Of a DNA stretch of 64,000 nt, positions 1 through 6,801 are shown one piece after another. This stretch comes from Candidatus Rhodoferax odensensis (lineage in GTDB: Bacteria; Pseudomonadota; Gammaproteobacteria; Burkholderiales; Burkholderiaceae_C), in NCBI GenBank assembly GCA_016718405.1, contig JADKDJ010000004.1, forward strand, positions 124,001 through 188,000, read 5' to 3'. The number at the start of each line of letters is the position of its first letter. Positions within the stretch are counted from its first letter, which is position 1. The notes under the pieces are model-generated. The model searched no databases, was not told the DNA's origin, and worked only from the letters and a program-made list of their open reading frames with translations. The translations under genes and the position numbers were made by a program.

Positions 1-1948
1 TCACGCCGATGATGGGCTTGGCGCAGGCCTGCACCAGCGGTGGCATCAGGTGCACCGTGCTTTTGGGGTCGCTCAAATCGAAGCCGGGGCGCAGTTGGCT
101 TTTTTCGAGCGCGCGCACCGATGGCGCTGTGGGGTCGAGCCCGATCACGACCGCGTCAATGTTCGGGTCCTCGATGAACGCCTGGGCAATCTGCAGATGC
201 GCCTCGTCATCAGCGCCGGGGTTGATGTCGATCGGGTTGCGTACTTCCACCAATGCATCGAGCCGCTTGGCCTGCAGAATCGCTTGCACGCGCTCGACGG
301 TGCCGACTTGCAGGGTGCCCATCTGCAGGGAGAAGCTGCCTGCGTGGATGTTGTCCGCCATGCCCACCGCTTCGAAACCGGCGCCGCTGATGGCGCCAAG
401 GCGGTTGCCGAGGATGTCCTTGTTGTGCAGAGTGCTGGCCAGGTAGAACAGATCATCAAAGTCGTTGAAGTCGCGCGCCACGATGGCGCCGGCGTGGCGC
501 AGCACCGACTCGAACACCGACAGCTCGCCCGCGACCGAGGCTGTATGGCCCATCACGCCACCGGCGCCGGGCTCGGTGCGCCCGGATTTGTACACCACCA
601 CTTGTTTGCCCCGGCGCACCGCCTCGCGCACGGCCACGGCGAAGTCGTGACCATCGCCGTCCTTGAAACCTTCGACGTACACGCCAATGGTGTCGATCTC
701 GGCGCGTTGCGCGAAGTAGCTCAGCATGTCGCCATGCGTGAGGTCGGTCTGATTGCCCAGTGCCAGCATGTAGCGCGGGTCCAGCCACGGGTTCTGGCTC
801 AGGCGGGTAATCATGAAGGCGCCGCTCTGGCTGAGCATGACCGCATTGCGCTCGGCCTTCTTCTGCGGCTTGGGCAGCCGCTCCAGCGGAATGAACCAGG
901 AGTCGTAGTGACCGGGGTGTGACACCACGCCCAGGCAGTTGGCGCCCAGAAAGATCGGGCCGCCACCGTCCTGGCCGTGCGCGGCGTTGATGCGCGCGGC
1001 CAGTGCGGCCGCAGGCTCGCGGCTGGCCTGGGTTTCACCCAGACTGCCCGGAATCAGCATCACGGCCGCGACGGCCTTGGTATCGATGATCTCGTCCACC
1101 AGTTCGTACACAGCGCTGGCGGCAATCGCCACGATCAGCAAGTCCAGCGGTGCGGCCAACGCGCGCAGGTTGGGCACGCAGCGCACGCCATCAATCTCGC
1201 TTTCTTCGGGACGGATGATGAGCAACTGCTCCTTGGGGTAGCCGCTGCCCATGAGGTTGCGCAGGATGATGCGGCCAAAGTTCATGCTGCTGCCCGAGAC
1301 ACCAATGACGCCAATCGAGCGTGGGTGGATCAGTTGTTCGATCTTGTGGATGGGCCGCGGCCGGCGCTGCGCACAGGGCGTGCCCAGCGTGCATTGGGCC
1401 TGCCCTGCGTTCAACGCCGGGCCCAGGTGCAAGCCGTCGATTTCCATACGCTGCAGCATCCAGCCCCGGTTGGCCTGTTGGGCGCTCAAGTCCTGCGCCA
1501 GGGCCAGCAACGCGGCAAACAGGCCGCGCAGCGCTGCATCGGGCGTGCCCAGGCCTTGTTGCGTGCGCCACAGCAGTAGCCTCTGGTAGGCCAAGGTGCG
1601 TCGGAACAGGTTCAGGAAGTCGGCACCGCTGGTCAGTGCTGCACACGCCTGCACACAGGCCCGATCCGGCTGAAACTGGCTCGCATCGAGCTGGGCATCG
1701 AGTCCGCCCAGGCCGGCGTAGAGCACCAGACCGAATTCGCGGGTATGGTCCAGGCCCACGCGCATGACCGGTTGGTTGTGGTCGGCGCCGATTGGCGGGT
1801 GCAGGGCTGCGCCCAGCGCGCCGAGCAGGGCTTGCAGTGCGCTGGTGTCCAGTTCCGCCCGCCCCTGCGCGTGGGCTTGGTCAAACAGGGCGGAGGCAAG
1901 GTGAGCGATGTCCTTGCGCGTGGCCGAAGTGTCCTTGGAGTTCTGCAC
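1..1948 (-). CDS. Acyl-CoA synthetase (NDP-forming) family protein, C-terminus outside window
   Basis: Probably makes or breaks an acyl-CoA with ADP or GDP (acetate--CoA ligase family); the substrate cannot be read from the sequence. The first ~160 residues resemble a shortened ATP-grasp-like part. From about residue 205 (IHPRSIGVIGVSGSSMNFG) a CoA-binding Rossmann domain begins, followed by succinyl-CoA-ligase-like domains with the blocks LMLSQSGAF, ALGNQTDLTHGDML and VYKSGRTEPGAGGVMGHTAS. The block GHTAS is where the phospho-histidine of this family lies. The start is a GTG preceded by AAGGAG 8-9 bases upstream; no ATG fits. About 649 codons are visible and the frame runs off base 1. Family assignment is firm, substrate unknown. 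Confidence 0.85.
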   Translation of the reverse strand, partial: MQNSKDTSATRKDIAHLASALFDQAHAQGRAELDTSALQALLGALGAALHPPIGADHNQPVMRVGLDHTREFGLVLYAGLGGLDAQLDASQFQPDRACVQACAALTSGADFLNLFRRTLAYQRLLLWRTQQGLGTPDAALRGLFAALLALAQDLSAQQANRGWMLQRMEIDGLHLGPALNAGQAQCTLGTPCAQRRPRPIHKIEQLIHPRSIGVIGVSGSSMNFGRIILRNLMGSGYPKEQLLIIRPEESEIDGVRCVPNLRALAAPLDLLIVAIAASAVYELVDEIIDTKAVAAVMLIPGSLGETQASREPAAALAARINAAHGQDGGGPIFLGANCLGVVSHPGHYDSWFIPLERLPKPQKKAERNAVMLSQSGAFMITRLSQNPWLDPRYMLALGNQTDLTHGDMLSYFAQRAEIDTIGVYVEGFKDGDGHDFAVAVREAVRRGKQVVVYKSGRTEPGAGGVMGHTASVAGELSVFESVLRHAGAIVARDFNDFDDLFYLASTLHNKDILGNRLGAISGAGFEAVGMADNIHAGSFSLQMGTLQVGTVERVQAILQAKRLDALVEVRNPIDINPGADDEAHLQIAQAFIEDPNIDAVVIGLDPTAPSVRALEKSQLRPGFDLSDPKSTVHLMPPLVQACAKPIIGV

Positions 1949-1984
1949 CGGGGGTCTCCTTGGCGGTGGGCGCCGTCATTAATG

Positions 1985-2004
1985 GTAAAGGAGTACTACT
2001 TTAC
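1985..2004. promoter_or_regulatory. 20-bp near-perfect palindrome upstream of the acyl-CoA synthetase
   Basis: The sequence is GTAAAGGAGTACTACTTTAC. Only one base pair breaks the dyad, and the core AGTACT is self-complementary. It lies about 37-56 bases upstream of the GTG start, where a promoter would be expected, so an operator is likely. The regulator is unknown; it is not the same motif as the TGTAGT-N3-ACTACA sites elsewhere in the window. Confidence 0.5.
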
Positions 2005-2228
2005 ACCATTCGATTGGAATAACCGAATCGTGACAGCTGGGTGGTTTGCCCCGGTGGGCGGTCGGCGGACAGCTGACCGACGTGGCGTGAAGTCCTGCGC
2101 GCGCGCGGCCACACACCCAATGGCGTTGAGCCAATTTGCTGTGGCGCTAGCGCAGTGTTGCGCACTTGATGGAATGAATCTAACCGGAGATTTTGCAGGG
2201 GCAGCCCGTGCCGGGTGGGCGGGGCGCC

Positions 2229-2250
2229 GGGGGGGGGGGGGGGGGGGGGG
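2229..2250. repeat. 22-base poly-G tract
   Basis: An uninterrupted run of G on the plus strand, directly after a GGGTGGGCGGGG block. Apparent reading frames across it encode poly-glycine or poly-proline and are not genes. It may be a sequencing or assembly artefact (see the two longer tracts near 10.4 and 10.6 kb). Confidence 0.8.
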
Positions 2251-2421
2251 TGCGGGTACGCAAAGGTCCCCGGCCAGCCTCGTCGGCGAGTCGCATGGGG
2301 CGGTCAGAGCGCTCATGCGGCGGCGGGGCGACAATCTGGTTTCACCTGGTTTTGAGGTAAGGCCGCACCAGACAGCCGCCCGACGCCAGAGCCGGTAGCC
2401 CGATTGTGCGTACCCGCACCC
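2248..2421. repeat. 15-bp perfect inverted repeats flanking 144 bp
   Basis: GGGTGCGGGTACGCA at 2248-2262 is the exact reverse complement of TGCGTACCCGCACCC at 2407-2421. The enclosed segment has no plausible reading frame. The left arm abuts the G tract. It could be the ends of a tiny mobile segment or a long-range hairpin. Confidence 0.55.
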
Positions 2422-2574
2422 GAGCTGCGTGTGCGACCCGAACGAACTACGGGCAGACTGGAGTTCAACTGGTAGCTTCGGAGATTTGTCTGTCATAGAT
2501 CGTCGTGCGACTGCGCTTGACGGCTTGCCGGCAATCGACACGGTTATATGCTCCAGATAGCGCGCAACACTGCA

Positions 2575-4539
2575 CTAACGCGAACCCGAACTGAGGTGCG
2601 CCAACAAGCTGGCGGTGCTGACCCCCGGGCTGTTGCGCCGACCCAGGGAGGCGAGCGGCTGCGCCCAGCGCGCGCTGCCGTCCTGCTCTTGGGCGCCAGT
2701 CGTGGGGGTGCCGTGCGTGCTGCCGCGCTGCATGGTCACACCGACCACCAGGATGTCGATCATTAACAGGTGCAGCACCCGGCTGATCATGGGCAACTGC
2801 GTGGCCATGTCCTCCAGGTGGTCGATGATGAGTGAGACGTCCGCCTTGCGCGCCAGCGGAGAGTGGCTTTCCGTGATCGCGACCACCGTGGCGCCGCGCT
2901 CTCGTGCGCGCTCGGCCACGCTCTGCAGGTGCGCCGAGTCTTGCCCGCTGCACAGGATTACCGCCACCACGCCGGGGCGTAGCACATTCGCGGCAAGCTG
3001 TTGCAAGTGAGGGTCGGTGCAGGAGTTGGCCGACATGCCGATGCGCAGAAACTTGAACTGCGCGTCGTCGGCCACCACGCCGTATTGACCCAGGGCGTAG
3101 AACTCAATGCGCTCAGCAGCGCACAGCAGGGCCACGGCGCGATCGATGCCGTCGCGGTTGAGGTGGTCGCGTACCTGCAGGATGGCAGAAGCGGTGTTGC
3201 CCAGAACCTTGACGCCGAGCTCAAGCATGGAGTCTTCACCCGTCACCTGGGTGTGGGTGATGGGCATGGTGCCCGTGAGGCCCGAGGCCAGGCGCAACTT
3301 GAAGTCAGACAGGCCCTCGCAGCCCAGGGTGCGGCAAAAGCGGATGACGGTTGGTTGGCTCACGTCGGCGGCACGGGCAATCTGCGCAATCGGGTCGTTC
3401 AGGGCCGAGCGAGGGTGTGCCAACACGTGGTTGGCGACGCGCTGCTCGGCGGGTGAAAGGCTGCTCAACGCGCGCTTGATCTGGCTCAGGATGGCCGAGC
3501 CCTCGGCGGAGTCCAGGCCACGCAGCTGAGCGGCCAGGATGATGGAGGCACCGACAAAGGTGGCCTCCGGTGAAGTGATCACATAGGTTGGGATGCCGCG
3601 CATGTACTCGCTGAAGCGCCCCTTGTCCTCAAAGCGGTGGCGAAACATGGAGCGGTCGAAGAAGTCGCCCAGCTTGGGCACAATGCCGCCGCCAATGTAG
3701 ATGCCACCAAAGGCGCCTTGCGTCACCGCCAGGTTGGCCGCGGCGGTGCCCAGCATGGCGCAGAACGCCTCCAGGGTGGCCACGCACAGCGGGTCACTGC
3801 CGTCCAGGGCGTGCTGCGTGATCTCGGGTGCTTCGAGCGCCAGATCGGCTTTGCCCGCCTGCTCGCGCAGCGCGCGGTAGGTCAACTCGATGCCGGGGCC
3901 AGATAGCAAGCGTTCGAACGACACATGGGGATGGTGGCGCCAGGCGTATTGCAGAATTGCCACCTCGCGTGCGTCGCGCGGCGAAAAGCTGGTGTGACCA
4001 CCCTCCGTACCCAAAGCAATCCAGCCATTGTCGGCCGGGATCAGACCCGACACACCCAGGCCGCTGCCTGCACCAATCAGACCGATGACACTGCGCGCAA
4101 CCGCTGCGCCGCCACCAACCTGTCGCCTTTGCGTTGGCAGCAGGCTTGGCAGTGCCATGGCCAGGGCGGTGAAATCGTTGACCACCATCAGGTGATCGAA
4201 CTGCAAGCGCTCGCGCATCGCCTCGATCGAGAACTGCCAGTGGTAGTTGGTCATGCGTACCGAGTCACCGGCGACCGGGTTGGCGATGGCGACGGCGCCG
4301 TTCTTGATGGGTGCCAGCCCAAGGTCGGACAGGCCCGACAGAAATGCCGACACGGCGGCGTGAAAGTCGGCGTGTTCGGCGCAGCGCAGCGATCGCGTGT
4401 GCGCGAACTCGCCCGGCGCCATCTCCAGCGTGAAGCGTGCGTAGGTGCCGCCGATGTCGGCGAGCAGTCGAGGGCTTTCGAATGGCGGTAGGGACAAGGC
4501 TGGCTCCGGTTTCTCAGCGGCTACACATGGCGGGGGCAT
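2575..4539 (-). CDS. Bifunctional glucokinase / RpiR (HexR-type) transcriptional regulator
   Basis: One 654-residue chain joins two proteins. Residues ~22-345 are a glucokinase of the bacterial Glk family: phosphate-binding LLADIGGTYARFT, catalytic VVNDFTALA, ALGTEGGH, and GGIYIGGGIVPKL. Residues ~355-430 form an RpiR-type helix-turn-helix (IAQIARAADVSQPTVIRF), and ~470-600 a SIS sugar-phosphate-binding domain (EFYALGQYGVVADDAQFKF). The fusion is known from Burkholderia. It should phosphorylate glucose and regulate sugar genes in response to a phosphorylated sugar; in HexR the effector is KDPG. The last ~60 residues are Ser/Gly-rich and end inside an inverted repeat, so the natural C-terminus may have been altered. 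The start codon lacks a strong ribosome-binding site; a start nearer LLADIGGT is possible. Confidence 0.93.
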   Translation of the reverse strand: MPPPCVAAEKPEPALSLPPFESPRLLADIGGTYARFTLEMAPGEFAHTRSLRCAEHADFHAAVSAFLSGLSDLGLAPIKNGAVAIANPVAGDSVRMTNYHWQFSIEAMRERLQFDHLMVVNDFTALAMALPSLLPTQRRQVGGGAAVARSVIGLIGAGSGLGVSGLIPADNGWIALGTEGGHTSFSPRDAREVAILQYAWRHHPHVSFERLLSGPGIELTYRALREQAGKADLALEAPEITQHALDGSDPLCVATLEAFCAMLGTAAANLAVTQGAFGGIYIGGGIVPKLGDFFDRSMFRHRFEDKGRFSEYMRGIPTYVITSPEATFVGASIILAAQLRGLDSAEGSAILSQIKRALSSLSPAEQRVANHVLAHPRSALNDPIAQIARAADVSQPTVIRFCRTLGCEGLSDFKLRLASGLTGTMPITHTQVTGEDSMLELGVKVLGNTASAILQVRDHLNRDGIDRAVALLCAAERIEFYALGQYGVVADDAQFKFLRIGMSANSCTDPHLQQLAANVLRPGVVAVILCSGQDSAHLQSVAERARERGATVVAITESHSPLARKADVSLIIDHLEDMATQLPMISRVLHLLMIDILVVGVTMQRGSTHGTPTTGAQEQDGSARWAQPLASLGRRNSPGVSTASLLAHLSSGSR

Positions 4540-4673
4540 GCGGGCAACCCCCGCGCCGACGCGGTGCTGCCAGGGGTGAGGATACCGCAGCCATCATCTT
4601 GTTACCGTTCTTGCAAAGTTGGGGCGGACTTTATTGCGCGGTGCCGATAGGATGAGCTTTTCAAGGAGAGCAC

Positions 4674-5216
4674 ATGGCCATCACGACTCAGTTTTTCAAC
4701 AAGCGCGAGCCCGAGCTCGCTTCCGTGCGGCCCGGCTCGGCAGCGCCTGGTGCGCATGCCAACGTTGCCGCCAATCAACTGGCGACTCAGCACGTCGCCA
4801 ATACGGCTGCCCCGGCGCCGACTCAACTTCCGCCGGTAAAGGAGGGCGGCAGCAAGCTTACCGTTGGGCCCAACATCAAACTCAAAGGGGTGGAGATCAC
4901 CGACTGCGACACACTGGTGGTTGAAGGTCTGGTCGAAGCCACCATGGATTCGCGGGTGATGCAGATCTCCGAGCGGGGCGCCTTCAAGGGCTCGGCCGAG
5001 ATTGACATCGCCGAGATTCATGGCCAGTTCGAAGGTAACCTGACGGTGCGCCAGAAGCTGATGATCTTCGGCACCGGTCGCGTGCATGGCAAGGTGCGTT
5101 ATGGCAAGGTGGTGATCGAAGAGGGCGGCCAGCTTACCGGCGACATCCAGTTTGGTGCGACTGCCACGCCGAAAGTTGCCAGTGTCGAGCGTCCTGGCCT
5201 GACACTGGCGGTCTAG
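4674..5216 (+). CDS. Bactofilin (polymer-forming cytoskeletal protein)
   Basis: A 180-residue protein with an unstructured Ala/Pro-rich N-terminus (~1-60) and a bactofilin beta-helix domain from ~62 (LTVGPNIKLKGVEITDCDTL). The regular repeats VVEGLVEA, AFKGSAEIDIAEIHGQFEGNLTV and GKVVIEEGGQLTGDI follow. Bactofilins polymerise without nucleotide at the inner membrane and organise cell shape or wall enzymes. AAGGAG lies 6 bases before the ATG. It stands alone on the plus strand between two glucokinases on the minus strand, with no visible link to sugar metabolism. Confidence 0.93.
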   Translation: MAITTQFFNKREPELASVRPGSAAPGAHANVAANQLATQHVANTAAPAPTQLPPVKEGGSKLTVGPNIKLKGVEITDCDTLVVEGLVEATMDSRVMQISERGAFKGSAEIDIAEIHGQFEGNLTVRQKLMIFGTGRVHGKVRYGKVVIEEGGQLTGDIQFGATATPKVASVERPGLTLAV

Positions 5217-5280
5217 TGCCAGGCTGGCCACCGCGCGCAGTGTCGCACCGTGACGGCGCCCGGCCCTGGCCAAATCCGCA

Positions 5281-6252
5281 TCACGGTGCGGCAATATCGT
5301 CGAGCGCGCGCGAAGCGCCCAGCAGTGCGGGCGTGCTCGCCGTGATGACCCAGGTCGGAATGGCCGCCAGATAGGACTGGAAACGTCCCTTTTCTTCGAA
5401 GCGTTGGCGAAACAGCGCTGCGTCAAACACCTCACCCAGGCGCGGCACGATGCCTCCGCCAATGTAGACGCCCCCGCGCGCACCAAGGGTCAAGGCCAGG
5501 TTGCCGGCGACGTTGCCCAGGAAACTGGCAAACAGGCTGACCGCCTGCTGGCAAGCGCTGTCGCTTTGCCCCATGGCGGCCTGGGTGATATCGGCAGCTT
5601 GCAGATCGCGCAGCGTGTGGCCCAGCAGGTCGCAACTGGCCTGGTACAGGTTGACCAAGCCAAAGCCAGACAGCACGCGTTCGGCGCTGACGTGCCCGTG
5701 GCGCGCACGCAGGCAGCGCAGCAACTCGCTCTCCAGCTCGTTGGCGGGTGCCAGCGTCACGTGACCGCCCTCGCCACTGAGCGCGGAGCATTCACCCGTC
5801 GGACTGGTCAGCAAGCCTGACACGCCCAGGCCCGTGCCGGGGCCAAGCAAGGCGATGGGAGCGCCGCGTACCGCTTGCCCACCACCGATGGCACGCAACT
5901 CATTGGCGCCAAGCGCAGGCAGGCTCATCGCCAGGGCGGTGAAGTCGTTGATCACCAGACAACGCTCAACGCCCAACGCCTGCTTGAGCGCGGCAACCGA
6001 AAAGGACCACGTGCTGTTGGTGAACACGATGTCGTCACCGGTGATGGCTGTTGCCACGCCGATGCACGCGCTCCTGGGTGCCTCGCCCCCGCGCGCCGAG
6101 AGATAGCTTGTGGCGGCCTCATAGAGTGACGTGCTGGCTTCGCATGCCGTCACCGAGACATCCTGCAACGGCGCCCCGGGCGCGCCTTGCCAGGCCCAGC
6201 GCGCGTTGGTCCCGCCAATGTCTCCCAATAGCCTCGGATAACCGTGACTCAT
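5281..6252 (-). CDS. glk: Glucokinase (second copy, stand-alone)
   Basis: A 323-residue ATP-dependent glucokinase that converts glucose to glucose 6-phosphate. It shows LLGDIGGTNARWAW (residues ~8-21), the catalytic block CLVINDFTALAMSLP, LLGPGTGLGVSGL, LSGEGGHVTLAP and GGVYIGGGIVPRLGEVF. Length matches E. coli Glk (321 residues). It resembles the kinase half of the fusion at 2575-4539 but has no regulatory domain. It is divergent from the TonB receptor at 6802, and a candidate HexR-like site lies 47 bases upstream of the start, so it probably serves maltodextrin breakdown. Confidence 0.95.
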   Translation of the reverse strand: MSHGYPRLLGDIGGTNARWAWQGAPGAPLQDVSVTACEASTSLYEAATSYLSARGGEAPRSACIGVATAITGDDIVFTNSTWSFSVAALKQALGVERCLVINDFTALAMSLPALGANELRAIGGGQAVRGAPIALLGPGTGLGVSGLLTSPTGECSALSGEGGHVTLAPANELESELLRCLRARHGHVSAERVLSGFGLVNLYQASCDLLGHTLRDLQAADITQAAMGQSDSACQQAVSLFASFLGNVAGNLALTLGARGGVYIGGGIVPRLGEVFDAALFRQRFEEKGRFQSYLAAIPTWVITASTPALLGASRALDDIAAP

Positions 6253-6298
6253 CCTGATCCCCTTGTAGACACCGAATCGGTTCTGTGGTGTCGCTAAA

Positions 6299-6313
6299 TG
6301 TAGTAAAACAACT
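6299..6313. promoter_or_regulatory. Candidate HexR-like operator, site A (glk promoter)
   Basis: TGTAGTAAAACAACT: left half-site exact, right half 4 of 6 to ACTACA. It lies 47 bases upstream of the second glucokinase. A further CTACA occurs at 6322-6326. Assigned by similarity to the better sites at 16563, 16650 and 41522. Confidence 0.4.
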
Positions 6314-6428
6314 CACCAAGTCTACAGCATGCTCTGCGCAGCGCAGCGCAAAAATAACTAATGACATCAATGTGGGTGACTGAAACGGGCTGACAGCGAT
6401 CGGTTTGATCTAGTCAAACCACGATCGT

Positions 6429-6450
6429 AGTTTTCATAATACGGAAAACT
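6429..6450. promoter_or_regulatory. Perfect 7-bp inverted repeat (AGTTTTC-N8-GAAAACT)
   Basis: AGTTTTC at 6429-6435 and GAAAACT at 6444-6450 are exact complements separated by 8 bases. It sits near the middle of the divergent glk/TonB-receptor intergenic region and could be an operator for an unidentified regulator. A hairpin function is less likely because no T run follows. Confidence 0.4.
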
Positions 6451-6524
6451 CCCAAAAAACGTGGCCAATTTGTTGGGTTCCTTCCACAAATTCTATTTAT
6501 TGAACTCTGAGTGGAGCCATAAAC

Positions 6525-6539
6525 TGTAGTTTGCTTACA
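6525..6539. promoter_or_regulatory. Candidate HexR-like operator, site B (TonB receptor side)
   Basis: TGTAGTTTGCTTACA: left half exact, right half 4 of 6 with the outer TACA kept. It lies 262 bases upstream of the TonB receptor start, which has a long leader. Confidence 0.4.
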
Positions 6540-6801
6540 AATCGCCAATCGCATCGATGTCGCTCAAGCAACGGTGCGGCGTAGCACATCGAACAAAACC
6601 CGCGTAAATCGATCAACAGTGTCTATATTCTGGCGAAATGGCGACAGTTCAAATCCGGAAATAGGGTTTGTGCCTATGTTGATGAATTTCTTGTTTTGAT
6701 ACAAACTACTACAAGAGATCGGGTGACTGCGCCCTGGTTTTCTGATGCCTTTGGCCCCTCCCAAAGGAACTTGTTGGTTCGACCGCTTTAGGAGCACATA
6801 A

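Larger units (their letters stand above)
2132..2593. repeat. Imperfect ~66-bp inverted repeats bounding an intergenic segment
   Basis: The stretch 2132-2199 read forward matches the reverse complement of 2528-2593. Shared blocks include GCAGTGTTGCGC, TAG just before it, and TAACCG about 22-25 bases after it. The right arm covers the last codons and stop of the glucokinase-HexR gene (stop at 2575). Inside lie a second inverted repeat (2248-2262 with 2407-2421) and a G tract. The arrangement resembles a small non-autonomous element or a decayed recombination site, but no family was recognised. No convincing gene is seen in 1949-2574. Confidence 0.45.
6253..6801. other. AT-rich divergent regulatory region (glk / TonB receptor)
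   Basis: This 549-bp stretch contains no convincing gene and is clearly richer in A+T than its neighbours. It holds the promoters of the divergent glucokinase and TonB receptor, two candidate TGTAGT-N3-ACTACA-like sites, a perfect 7+7 inverted repeat, and a lone half-site ACTACA at 6708-6713. A reading frame on the minus strand (6564-7229) overlaps the receptor gene and is a shadow. Confidence 0.7.

Noticed and set aside
1745..2398. Plus-strand frame with a poly-glycine stretch, and its minus-strand counterpart 1996-2541
   Set aside because: They cross the G tract and the inverted repeats, start inside the acyl-CoA synthetase, and have no codon bias or domain.
2132..2593. Integron attC site
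   Set aside because: The inverted arms do not show the required GTTRRRY/RYYYAAC core pairs in the right places, and no integrase gene is near.
6705..6713. ACTACTACA before the TonB receptor as a full operator
   Set aside because: Only one half-site fits; the other half at the required spacing has no match. Kept as a lone half-site only.
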